Assembly: GCA_944392225.1 (NCBI GenBank)
Contig: CALXWB010000006.1
Span: 1-58,748, forward strand
Reading direction: 5' to 3'
DNA length: 58,748 nucleotides
From: an uncultured Alphaproteobacteria bacterium
Lineage (GTDB): Bacteria > Pseudomonadota > Alphaproteobacteria > RF32 > CAG-239
In this document: positions 51,308 through 58,748 of the stretch, in pieces
Layout of the letters: every line of letters begins with the position of its first letter
How positions within the stretch are numbered: the stretch's first letter is position 1
The notes under the pieces: model-generated
Told to the model about the DNA's origin: nothing
The model's input: the letters and a program-made list of their open reading frames with translations, nothing else
Database searches by the model: none
Translations under genes and position numbers: made by a program

Positions 51308-51538
51308 ATGGCAAATTTCAATGAAAATGCTATTCGTGAAGCGGCTTATTATATTTGGAAAAACGGCGACAAAAAATATGATTGCGGTATGGATAACTGG
51401 AATGCCGCCATCAGCCAATTGCGCGCGCAAAATGCCGCTGCCGTTTTGAAGTGCGGACAACAGATGGGTACCGGCAAAACCAATGCTGCCGCTTTGTATC
51501 GCGGAATCAATTTAATCAAAAAAGGAAATATGAGATAA
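51308..51538 (+). CDS. Small DUF2934-like protein
   Basis: The 76-residue protein begins MANFNENAIREAAYYIWKNGD and continues with DNWNAAISQL, matching the IRExAYxIWExxGxPxGxxxxxWxxAE pattern of DUF2934. The C-terminal half (AAAVLKCGQQMGTGKTNAA) is not part of that domain. GGGGAG precedes the ATG. It stands alone between thrS and tRNA-Phe. Function unknown. Confidence 0.7.
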   Translation: MANFNENAIREAAYYIWKNGDKKYDCGMDNWNAAISQLRAQNAAAVLKCGQQMGTGKTNAAALYRGINLIKKGNMR

Positions 51539-51620
51539 AAGAAGTGATATTTTTTTCAAATCTTGAAAATAATGCTGGACAAGAAAAAAAATATGCTCTA
51601 TAAACTCTTTCGTGATTGAT

Positions 51621-51696
<76 letters not shown>

Positions 51697-51700
51697 TTTC

Positions 51701-51725
51701 AAAGCCTTGGTTTTCCAAGGCTTTT
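51701..51725 (+). terminator. Terminator after tRNA-Phe
   Basis: The stem AAAGCCTTGG/CCAAGGCTTT is followed by a short, interrupted T tract four bases after the tRNA. Confidence 0.75.
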
Positions 51726-51939
51726 GTTGTATCCGGAACATATTGTTTTTACCGATGCTTTCAACAGGAAAGCAGATAGTAAGCACTTTAAAAAAAATTT
51801 AGAAATAACAGCTTTTATTTCTTTGTGTCTTTTCTCGTAAATATATCTAATAGCTTGAATTTTTTTAATGACATATTAAGTTTTTTTTGTTTCAATAAAT
51901 CTTGAGTTTAATATTTATGAGGTTTTTGATTAAAAAGTT

Positions 51940-53268
51940 ATGGATTCCGCATTTAAAGATTTAATCTATTTATTTTTTGTTTTCTTTCTTGTTTTTGCTA
52001 ATGCATTCTTTGTTGTTTCTGAATTTGCAATTGTTAAAATCCGCCGCACCAAGCTGGAAGAGCTGGCTCACTCCGGCGACAAACGCGCCAAAACGGCTCT
52101 TAAAATCAATGCACGGTTAAACACTTTTTTGAGTGCCATTCAACTTGGCATCACCCTTGCTTCCTTGGGCTTAGGTTGGATTGGTGAACCCGCCGTTTCC
52201 CGCTTGCTGGAAGATATTTTTGCTGACTTTTTCGGCAATAACAAGATTTTGTTGCACTCGATTAGCTTTGGTGTGGCTTTTGCTTTTATCACTCTTTTGC
52301 ATGTGGTTTTGGGCGAGCTGGTGCCAAAATCTTTGGCCATTCAAGATACAGAGCGCTATGTTTTGCGCATTGCCAAACCTTTGTATCTGTTCAACCAAAT
52401 TTTTGCGCCCTTTATTTGGGTGTTTGATCATGTGACCAATGCTATTTTGCATTTGATGGGAACTCAAGTTTCTAACGAAAATGATGATGCTCACTCCGAA
52501 GAAGAAATTAAACTCATTATTGATGCTTCGCAAAAAGGAGGCGTGATTGATGATACCGAACGCGGTATTATTCAAAATGCCATCGATTTTTCCGAGATTT
52601 TGGCTCATGAGGTGATGATTCCCAGACAAGACATGAAATGTTTGTATAAAGGACAAACCTATGATGAGGCTCTGGAGTTTGTTAAAAACAACAACCACAC
52701 ACGTTTTCCGCTTTGCGATAAAGACAAAGACCATATTTTGGGTATGATTCATATTCGTGATATGCTGGAATTTAACCCGCAAAACGGAGAAAAATATGTT
52801 TTGAAAAAATTGGCACGTAAGGTTTTGTTTGTGCCGGAAAACAAATCTATCTCCGATATTTTGCACGAGATGATGAGCAAACGTATTCATATGGCCGTGG
52901 TGGTTGATGAATATGGCGGAACGGCCGGTCTGCTCTCCATGGAAGATATTTTGGAAGAGCTGGTCGGGGAGATTCAAGACGAGCATGATGAAGAAGAAGT
53001 GCCCATGAAAAAGCTCAAAGACGGAAGTTTTGAATTTGACGGGGCATATCTGATTGAAGATGCTTATGAAGATATGAGTTTGCCTTTGCCCGAATATGAA
53101 GAAAGCACCATCGGCGGCTATGTCTTCGGGTTGCTCGGACGGGTGCCCAGTGTAGGTGACAAAGCTGAAGACTTCTATTGTTCTTATGAAGTTTTGGGTG
53201 TGGATAATATGCGAATCACCCGCGTTAAAGTTTCGGTTAAATATTCTATTGAAGACAGTGAAGAATAG
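51940..53268 (+). CDS. CNNM/HlyC-CorC family membrane protein
   Basis: Residues 1-190 form the DUF21/CNNM membrane domain with several spans (YLFFVFFLVFANAFFVVSEFAIVKIRRTKLEEL; LLHVVLGELVPKSLAI). Two CBS domains follow (VMIPRQDMKCLYKGQTYDEAL and SISDILHEMMSKRIHMAVVVDEYGGTAGLLSMEDILEELVGEI), then the CorC/HlyC C-terminal domain (YEESTIGGYVFGLLGRVPSVGDKA). Members export Mg2+ or other divalent cations, often regulated by nucleotide binding to CBS. The hemolysin name is historical. Length (442) is normal. Confidence 0.95.
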   Translation: MDSAFKDLIYLFFVFFLVFANAFFVVSEFAIVKIRRTKLEELAHSGDKRAKTALKINARLNTFLSAIQLGITLASLGLGWIGEPAVSRLLEDIFADFFGNNKILLHSISFGVAFAFITLLHVVLGELVPKSLAIQDTERYVLRIAKPLYLFNQIFAPFIWVFDHVTNAILHLMGTQVSNENDDAHSEEEIKLIIDASQKGGVIDDTERGIIQNAIDFSEILAHEVMIPRQDMKCLYKGQTYDEALEFVKNNNHTRFPLCDKDKDHILGMIHIRDMLEFNPQNGEKYVLKKLARKVLFVPENKSISDILHEMMSKRIHMAVVVDEYGGTAGLLSMEDILEELVGEIQDEHDEEEVPMKKLKDGSFEFDGAYLIEDAYEDMSLPLPEYEESTIGGYVFGLLGRVPSVGDKAEDFYCSYEVLGVDNMRITRVKVSVKYSIEDSEE

Positions 53269-53286
53269 TTTTCTTCTGCCCTCATA

Positions 53287-53322
53287 AAAAAAAAGCCGCT
53301 CAAATTGAGCGGCTTTTTTTTA
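53287..53322. terminator. Bidirectional terminator
   Basis: The stem AAGCCGCTCA/TGAGCGGCTT with long A and T runs separates the convergent CorC-type gene and the second hook gene. Confidence 0.92.
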
Positions 53323-53334
53323 TAAGTTTACGGC

Positions 53335-54552
53335 TTATGACTTCAAGTCGCGGACAACTTGCAACATTTCATCGGCAACGGTAAACGAACTAGAGTTCAT
53401 GCCATAAGCTCTTTGAATGACCACCATTTTGCTGAACTCTTTTTCCACATTGGCGGTGGATTGTTCCAAGGCTTGCGGCACAAGATAATTGCCGCCGTCT
53501 TCTATCAACACGGCATTGCCGCTGGCACCGTTGGCCTCAAATAAAGTGCCGGAAATCGGGGTCAAGTTATCAGGCGCGGCAAAACTACTCAAGGCAATTT
53601 TGGCAATTTTTACCGTTTCACCATTGGTATAGAGGGCAGAAACAATTCCGTCTTCACCAATAGAAGCTTCTTTAAAAGCACCGCCTTCTTGCCCATCTTG
53701 TTTGATGTTGGTGATGCCGCTGCTTCCGGCATATTGCGTCATTTTTTCTATATTCATATTAATGGCATTGGTTGAGCCATCTGCCCAAGTGACATTGAGG
53801 TTGAAGTTGGTGGGAGAGATGACTTTTCCATCATTTGAAAATAAAACCTCAATCGGTTCGGAAGAAACGGTGGCGCCATCCATCTCAAAGGTGACGTTCC
53901 AGGCATTGTTTTTGCCTTCCACCTTATGAAAAACCATATTCATATTGGCGCCATTATCATTCGGACCATAAACCATAATGCCGTAGCTGCTGTTTTCCAC
54001 ACCGTCGGCCGGCACATTGGCGCCGATTTGGACTTGACTTGTCGGCGTAGCCGGTATTTTTTCGGGATAATTGAGCACAATATCTGAAATTGAGGTGCCG
54101 AAAGTTCCATCCTCGTTAGGCATGAAGCCTTGAACGCGCATACCATTGTTGGCCACCAGATAAGGCTGACCATCTGTCAGCTGAATGCGAAAGTTGCCGG
54201 CACGTGTATAATACATATCACCCGAATAACTGTCTCGCACATTGAAAAAAGCATTGCTGTTGCCGTTGATGGCTACATCAAAGTTGCTGTTGGAGGCCAC
54301 AACCTGCCCTTGCGAGGTGATAAGGGTTCTGTCATAATAGCCGACGCCTTGCGTGTCCACACGTGTTGACTGCAGACCGCTTGCGGCATTGCCTTTGACC
54401 ACGGGAATTGAGCCCAACATGGTATAAAACATGGTTTCGCTTGATTTATAGCCCACCGTGTTGATATTGGCAATGTTGGTGCTCACGGTTTCCAGCGCAT
54501 GTGACTGGGAGTCCATCCCGGTGACTGACGGGGTAAAAATACTCAGCGCCAT
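53335..54552 (-). CDS. Second flagellar hook protein (FlgE-like)
   Basis: The N-terminal helix (FTPSVTGMDSQSHALETVSTNIANINTVGYK) and C-terminal helix (QSTANVEKEFSKMVVIQRAYGMNSSSFTVADEMLQVVRDL) are those of hook proteins, and the 405-residue length is normal for FlgE. It differs from the 748-residue FlgE at 39737 in the surface region, so it is a divergent paralogue, not a recent copy. It lies alone, 8.3 kb beyond flaF, with its own sigma-54 promoter and terminator. FlgF/FlgG rod proteins are shorter (about 250-260), so those are less likely. Its role could be a hook variant or a hook cover. Confidence 0.88.
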   Translation of the reverse strand: MALSIFTPSVTGMDSQSHALETVSTNIANINTVGYKSSETMFYTMLGSIPVVKGNAASGLQSTRVDTQGVGYYDRTLITSQGQVVASNSNFDVAINGNSNAFFNVRDSYSGDMYYTRAGNFRIQLTDGQPYLVANNGMRVQGFMPNEDGTFGTSISDIVLNYPEKIPATPTSQVQIGANVPADGVENSSYGIMVYGPNDNGANMNMVFHKVEGKNNAWNVTFEMDGATVSSEPIEVLFSNDGKVISPTNFNLNVTWADGSTNAINMNIEKMTQYAGSSGITNIKQDGQEGGAFKEASIGEDGIVSALYTNGETVKIAKIALSSFAAPDNLTPISGTLFEANGASGNAVLIEDGGNYLVPQALEQSTANVEKEFSKMVVIQRAYGMNSSSFTVADEMLQVVRDLKS

Positions 54553-54586
54553 TTTTCTTCTCCTCTAAAATCTTTTAACCTTTATA

Positions 54587-54602
54587 TGCAAAATGTATGC
54601 CA
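54587..54602 (-). promoter_or_regulatory. Sigma-54 promoter of the second hook gene
   Basis: On the minus strand TGGCATA-CATT-TTGCA matches the -24/-12 consensus with correct spacing, 35 bases before the ATG. Confidence 0.85.
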
Positions 54603-54816
54603 AAATCAAATCTTGTTTTAGTTGTTTTGGCATGCAAGCCTCAACCGCATTTTTAAAAACAATAAAGATATACACAATTTTGCCCGTTTTTTAACAAAAA
54701 TTGCCCATTTTTTGCTTTTTTTTGCGTTTTTTTGATTATTTTTATTGTATTTTACATAAATTGGCGGTATGTATTGTTTTGAATTTTTTGTGTTAACAAT
54801 AGAGAGAAATAAGAAA

Positions 54817-55305
54817 ATGGCTAACCCATTGGATACTAAAGTTATCAGCAAATTGGCTGAAATTCTTGATAAAAGTAATTTAACCGAACTTGAATATGAA
54901 GATGAAACTTGCAGAATTTGCCTGACCAGAGAGGTCAACGTTGCCCCTGTTGCAGCTCCTGCTTTTGCACCCATGCCGCAAGCTTTGCCCGTTGCCGCTC
55001 CGGCCGCTGCTCCCGCACCTGCTGCCGAAACACCTGCTCCGGCTGCCGCTGATCAAGACTTTTCAAAACATCCGGGTGCTGTTAAATCTCCGATGGTCGG
55101 CGTGGTTTATTTGTCTGCCGATCCTAACTCTCCAAACTATGTTAAAGTTGGTGACTCTGTGGCCGAAGGTGACACCGTTTGCTTGATTGAAGCCATGAAG
55201 ACTTTCAACCCCGTTAAAGCTCATAAAGCCGGCAAAGTTACCAATATTTTGGTTGATACCGGCGACCCGGTTGAATATGGCGAACCTTTGGTTATTATTG
55301 AATAA
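54817..55305 (+). CDS. accB: Biotin carboxyl carrier protein of acetyl-CoA carboxylase
   Basis: AccB carries biotin for the first step of fatty acid synthesis. The C-terminal biotinyl domain has KSPMVGVVYLSADPNSPNYVKVGDSV and the biotinylation site EAMKT. An Ala/Pro-rich linker (about residues 46-80) joins it to the N-terminal helical domain (SKLAEILDKSNLTELEYED). I chose ATG at 54817 (AGAGAGAAATAAG upstream, 162 residues). accC follows after 29 bases. Confidence 0.97.
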   Translation: MANPLDTKVISKLAEILDKSNLTELEYEDETCRICLTREVNVAPVAAPAFAPMPQALPVAAPAAAPAPAAETPAPAAADQDFSKHPGAVKSPMVGVVYLSADPNSPNYVKVGDSVAEGDTVCLIEAMKTFNPVKAHKAGKVTNILVDTGDPVEYGEPLVIIE

Positions 55306-55334
55306 GTCATCCCGCCAACTTTAAGGATTTTAAT

Positions 55335-56681
55335 ATGTTTGAAAAAGTTTTGATTGCTAACCGTGGTGAAGTTGCTTTGCGTATTCATCGTGCTTGCCGC
55401 GAGATGGGAATCCGCACCGTAGCCGTCCACTCCGAGGCCGATGCCGACGCCATGCACGTGCGCTTGGCTGACGAGGCCGTTTGTATTGGTCCGGCTCGTT
55501 CCACCGACTCATATCTGAATATGTCGGCAATTATTTCCGCCGCACATATTACCGGGGCTGACGCTATCCATCCCGGTTTCGGCTTCTTGTCCGAAAGTGC
55601 AGATTTTGCCGAGATGGTTGAAGAACACGGAATCACTTTCATCGGCCCAAGACCCGAAATTATGCGCATGATGGGTGATAAAATCACCGCACGTGAAGCT
55701 TCCATCAAAGCCGGATTGCCCGTTGTGCCGGGATCTCCTGCTTTGGAAAGTGTGGAACACGCCATTGAATGGGCTCACAAAATCGGCTATCCCGTGATTG
55801 TTAAAGCCAAAGACGGCGGCGGCGGTAAGGGTATGAAAACCGCTTTCAACGACGAGGAAATGAAAGAAGCTTATACCATGGCTAAAGCCGAAGCTAAAAA
55901 CGCTTTCACCAGCGATGTGGTTTATATGGAAAAATATTTGCAAAAACCACGTCATATTGAAATGCAGGTTTTGGCCGATAACTATGGTCATGTGGTGCAT
56001 TTGGGTGAACGTGATTGTTCCATCCAACGCAACCACCAAAAGGTGATTGAGGAAACCCCTTCCCCGGCTTTGAACCAAAAACAACGTGAAGAAATCGGCG
56101 AGATTGCACGTCACGCTGCCGAAGTTTTGGGTTATAATAACGCCGGAACTATGGAGTTTTTGTATGAAGACGGTAAATTCTATTTCTTGGAAATGAACAC
56201 CCGTTTGCAAGTGGAACACCCCATTACCGAGGCTATCAGCGGTATTGATATCGTTAAAGAGCAAATCCGCATTGCCAGCGGCGCCGAACTGGGTTATAGC
56301 CAAAAAGACATTCAGTTCAGCGGACACGCCATTGAATGCCGAATCAACGCCGAAGACCCTGAAACTTTTGCACCTTGGCCCGGCAAGATTACCGAATGGC
56401 ATGCCCCGGGCGGTTTGGGCGTGCGCGTTGATTCTGAAATTTATTCAGGATACAGAATTCCGCCTTATTATGACAGCATGATTGCCAAGCTCATTGTGCA
56501 CGGCAAAACACGTAATGCTGCTTTGATGCGCTTGCGTCGTGCTTTGGAAGAGTTTGTGATTGAGGGGGTGAAAACCACTATTCCGCTGCACCAAGAAATT
56601 ATATCTCAGCCGGAGTTTATTGACGGCCAATATAATATTCACTGGTTGGAAAAATTTATGGCCTCAAAACACAAGGCATAA
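55335..56681 (+). CDS. accC: Biotin carboxylase of acetyl-CoA carboxylase
   Basis: The ATP-grasp enzyme (448 residues) starts FEKVLIANRGEVALRIHRACREMGI. It has KAKDGGGGKGM (ATP loop), EKYLQKPRHIEMQVLADNYG, ERDCSIQRNHQKVIEE, and EMNTRLQVEHPITE with the catalytic Arg. It carboxylates the biotin of AccB. AAGGA lies before the ATG; a terminator closes the accBC operon. The aat gene, often third in alphaproteobacteria, is absent. Confidence 0.98.
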   Translation: MFEKVLIANRGEVALRIHRACREMGIRTVAVHSEADADAMHVRLADEAVCIGPARSTDSYLNMSAIISAAHITGADAIHPGFGFLSESADFAEMVEEHGITFIGPRPEIMRMMGDKITAREASIKAGLPVVPGSPALESVEHAIEWAHKIGYPVIVKAKDGGGGKGMKTAFNDEEMKEAYTMAKAEAKNAFTSDVVYMEKYLQKPRHIEMQVLADNYGHVVHLGERDCSIQRNHQKVIEETPSPALNQKQREEIGEIARHAAEVLGYNNAGTMEFLYEDGKFYFLEMNTRLQVEHPITEAISGIDIVKEQIRIASGAELGYSQKDIQFSGHAIECRINAEDPETFAPWPGKITEWHAPGGLGVRVDSEIYSGYRIPPYYDSMIAKLIVHGKTRNAALMRLRRALEEFVIEGVKTTIPLHQEIISQPEFIDGQYNIHWLEKFMASKHKA

Positions 56682-56698
56682 ATTGCGCCGAGAAAGAC

Positions 56699-56733
56699 AA
56701 AAAACCTCTTCTGAAAATGAAGAGGTTTTTTTG
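56699..56733 (+). terminator. Terminator of accBC
   Basis: The stem AAACCTCTT/AAGAGGTTT with T run lies 18 bases after the accC stop. Confidence 0.88.
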
Positions 56734-56749
56734 TGAAAAATTAAGCATA

Positions 56750-56765
56750 TTAACCAAACATTAAC
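56750..56765 (+). promoter_or_regulatory. CtrA-type binding site upstream of the flagellin gene
   Basis: TTAA-CCAAACA-TTAAC is a perfect CtrA box, 93 bases before the flagellin ATG. A further TTAA half-site lies at 56741. No sigma-54 site was seen in this leader. Confidence 0.7.
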
Positions 56766-56857
56766 CTGAAATATGGTAGTTTTAAAGACGGATGAAAAGG
56801 TTTGAGTAAAAAAGCACATCCAAAGTATTGTAATATATCAAAAAGTAGTTGGTGGAT

Positions 56858-58618
56858 ATGTCAGAAATAAGTTTAACAGCGTCCATGCGCAGCAATTTGT
56901 TAAGCTTGCAACAAATAGCAAAGTTGCAAGACAGCACGCAATTACGCTTATCCACCGGCTTAAAAGTCAATTCCGCCATAGATAATCCCAGTTCTTATTA
57001 TACTGCCAGCTCGCTTAATAACCGAGCCGAGGATTTGTCAGCATTGCTTGATTCGATGGGACAATCGGTGCAGACCATTAAAGCTGCAACCGAGGGGATT
57101 GAGAAAGCAGAAGAGCTTTTAGCCATTGCGCAAGCCACGGCCAACTCGGCTTTGGAAGATATAAAAATTCCCGAAAAAAGCTATTTTGAAAGCCTGGTCG
57201 GAGAAAACGGCGCGGTTGTCAGCAGCAAAGAAGAATTGTTAAACGCCGTCAATGCCGGCAAAGAAGAAATATGCATCTATGGTGAGATTGATATGGGTGA
57301 CCAAACCATCACCTTAACCGACAATCAGAAACTGGTTGGTATTGGTTATTATGGCAAATTTGACTCTGACACCGATAAATTTTCTTCTCTCAAATTTGAA
57401 TATGAAGGTATTGAAGGAAGAAACTTTATTTTTTCTGCTAAGAGCAACAATGTCATTTCAGATTTATCAATAAATGTGAATTCCTTAAACAACCAATTCT
57501 GCAGCGCTATTGCTTTTGATAATGCTACAAATGCAATCATTCAAAATATAGATATTCAAGCTAACACAACAGCTTTATCTATAGCTACTTCAACCAATAT
57601 AAAATTAGATGGAAAAAACTTTTTTAATCTTTACGAAAAAGATACTATATATGCCATTGATTCAAACTCTTCAACTTTTGATATCTATGGGGAAACTACA
57701 ATCAAGAATATTGGTCCGTCATATAATTATGGATTGTGTAGCGGAGGCCAAACCGGCCAAATCAATATTTATGGCAAGATGAATATTCATAGCGAAGGAA
57801 GAAATTCTTTTAATGTGGCTCTCGGAGAAGGAAAAATCAATTTTAAATCCGGTTCAGAGCTTAATATGCAAGGTTTTCTTTTTGTTGCAGAAACACAAAC
57901 GACCGCCCCCGGAATAATGACTTTTGAAGCCGGAGCAAAGTTGAATTATCAAAATCAAGGAAGTTTTCTCGCTTCTAATGAAATAGCGGTTACAGGAAAT
58001 ATGGGCTCAGGTGGACATATAAATATCACTGCAAATTATATCCGTCAAAATTTAACTGATTTCACCGAAACGGATTATAAATGGGAAGAAATTGATTTTG
58101 AGGGCGACAATAGCGGTGCCAAAGGCAAAGTAGAAGATAAATATAATTCAAGTTTCAACAAAACTTTGTCGCAATATGATAGTTTGATTAAAGATAGTTC
58201 TTATAAAGGCGTGAACTTGCTTCAAGCCGATGATTTGAAAGTGATTTTTAATGAAAACAGAAGTTCAACCTTAGAGGTGAGCGGCGTGGATTTGAGCTCC
58301 GATAAAATCGGTATGATGACGGCTGATTGGTTAACCGCTGAAGATGTGCAAAAAACCATAGAACAATTATCTAACGCCAAAAACGCCCTGCGTTCGGCCT
58401 CAACCAAGCTCGGCAACTATTATTCCATCATCACCGAGCGCGAGACTTTTACCGATAATTTGATTAATGTGCTGGAAGAAGGTGCGGATAAGCTCACGCT
58501 TGCTGATATGAATGAAGAGAGTGCCAATATGCTCTCCCTGCAAACGCAACAACAACTGGCGATTAATTCTTTAAGCCTTGCATCACAGGCCAGCCAAGCT
58601 GTCCTGAGATTGTTCTAA
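56858..58618 (+). CDS. Flagellin with inserted beta-helix (pectate-lyase-like) domain
   Basis: Residues 1-106 are the flagellin D0/D1 N-terminal part (SLTASMRSNLLSLQQIAKLQDSTQLRLSTGLKVNSAIDNPSSY). Residues about 430-586 are the C-terminal D1/D0 part (SYKGVNLLQADDLKVIFNE, LEVSGVDLSS, ending LASQASQAVLRLF), both in alphaproteobacterial style. Between them, about 108-400 holds a predicted right-handed beta-helix. It opens like pectate lyases (SSKEELLNAVNAGKEEICIYGEIDMG, ITLTDNQKLVGIGYYG) and continues with short repeated strands (NVISDLSINV, AIIQNIDIQA, INIYGKMNI, INFKSGSELNM). No pectate lyase catalytic Asp/Arg set is evident, so it is probably a surface adhesin or carbohydrate-binding ornament on the filament. 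Start is ATG 56858; the ribosome site GGTGG is close and weak. The usual alphaproteobacterial flagellin is about 270-400 residues. Confidence 0.9.
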   Translation: MSEISLTASMRSNLLSLQQIAKLQDSTQLRLSTGLKVNSAIDNPSSYYTASSLNNRAEDLSALLDSMGQSVQTIKAATEGIEKAEELLAIAQATANSALEDIKIPEKSYFESLVGENGAVVSSKEELLNAVNAGKEEICIYGEIDMGDQTITLTDNQKLVGIGYYGKFDSDTDKFSSLKFEYEGIEGRNFIFSAKSNNVISDLSINVNSLNNQFCSAIAFDNATNAIIQNIDIQANTTALSIATSTNIKLDGKNFFNLYEKDTIYAIDSNSSTFDIYGETTIKNIGPSYNYGLCSGGQTGQINIYGKMNIHSEGRNSFNVALGEGKINFKSGSELNMQGFLFVAETQTTAPGIMTFEAGAKLNYQNQGSFLASNEIAVTGNMGSGGHINITANYIRQNLTDFTETDYKWEEIDFEGDNSGAKGKVEDKYNSSFNKTLSQYDSLIKDSSYKGVNLLQADDLKVIFNENRSSTLEVSGVDLSSDKIGMMTADWLTAEDVQKTIEQLSNAKNALRSASTKLGNYYSIITERETFTDNLINVLEEGADKLTLADMNEESANMLSLQTQQQLAINSLSLASQASQAVLRLF

Positions 58619-58653
58619 AAAATCGTCTAACTGGGAACTAGAGTATTGGACAC

Positions 58654-58686
58654 AAAAAAAGCTCTACAGCTGCAGAGCTTTTTTTG
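58654..58686. terminator. Bidirectional terminator after the flagellin gene
   Basis: The stem AAAAGCTCT/AGAGCTTTT with flanking A and T runs lies between the flagellin gene and the convergent partial gene at the right edge. Confidence 0.9.
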
Positions 58687-58693
58687 TTTTGCT

Positions 58694-58748
58694 TTATTTC
58701 TTGCCGGCGGGCTTGACCGGGGCATTGACTTTGTTTTGCAAATCTTTA
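58694..58748 (-). CDS. Partial CDS, C-terminal end only
   Basis: The minus strand ends in KDLQNKVNAPVKPAGKK then TAA, with the start outside the window. The terminator just beyond supports a real gene end. Eighteen codons are too few to assign a family. Confidence 0.5.
   Translation of the reverse strand, partial: KDLQNKVNAPVKPAGKK

Noticed and set aside
52171-52986. 271-codon minus-strand frame inside the CorC/HlyC-type gene
   Set aside because: Antisense shadow with His/Asn/Phe-rich translation.
54627-54638. TTGGCATGCAAG on the plus strand as a sigma-54 promoter for accB
   Set aside because: The -12 TTGC element is not at the required distance, and accB is a housekeeping gene.
55509-56402. 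297-codon minus-strand frame inside accC
   Set aside because: Antisense to a highly conserved gene.

Overview
The window is a chromosomal segment of an AT-rich alphaproteobacterium (GC looks near 40-45% by eye). Indicators of the class are the order lpxC-bamD-recN, a TrcR/DUF1013 regulator, FzlA, zapA followed by 6S RNA, the fliF-fliG-fliH-fliN-flbD-flhA order known from Caulobacter, FlaF, an alphaproteobacterial flagellin scaffold and CtrA-type TTAA-N7-TTAAC sites. Low GC, short intergenic spaces and a rearranged division cluster fit an uncultured, possibly host-associated lineage, but the genus cannot be read from the sequence.

Layout. 1-2676: terminator, tRNA-Thr(CGT) and a large MscS-type channel. 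2712-5456: an aspartate-semialdehyde dehydrogenase relative lacking its catalytic residues, a short secA-like 5' fragment and an orphan 481-residue protein. 5597-9164: translation block rplS-trmD-rimM-rpsP-ffh, where ffh appears to start with ATT just downstream of a GC-rich tandem repeat. 9165-9992: that repeat, a promoter and a possible 39-aa membrane peptide. 10041-15280: gltX, recN, bamD, lpxC and RNase P RNA. 15410-19117: a short division cluster mraZ-rsmH-ftsL-ftsI with an MraZ operator, closed by a terminator. 19174-25919: TrcR with a histone-H1-like tail, two uncharacterised proteins, rpmE, an OmpA-like protein, and efp flanked by degenerate IMPase-like and ThiE-like proteins. 26010-27626: DUF4164-like coiled coil, zapA, 6S RNA and a YmdB-type phosphodiesterase.

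27636-45020 is a long minus-strand flagellar region. Transcription runs flaF, then fliK-flgD-flgE from a sigma-54-type promoter, then fliF-fliG-fliH-fliN-flbD-flhA-flhF-flhG, a FliK-like protein and a J-domain/SH3 membrane protein. 45109-53268 holds mixed genes: solute-binding protein, fzlA, lipoprotein, ABHD10-like hydrolase, glycosyltransferase, thrS, a DUF2934-like peptide, tRNA-Phe and a CorC/HlyC-type protein. 53335-58748 returns to motility with a second hook protein (own sigma-54-type promoter), accB-accC, and a flagellin whose variable region is replaced by a predicted beta-helix of about 290 residues, behind a CtrA-type site.

The regulatory picture is coherent: FlbD is encoded here, two sigma-54-type promoters precede hook genes, and CtrA-type sites precede flaF and the flagellin. 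The most unusual items are the beta-helix flagellin, the ATT start and repeat at ffh, the pseudo-enzymes, the TrcR tail and the J-domain protein in the flagellar operon. No CRISPR array, transposase or prophage module was seen.
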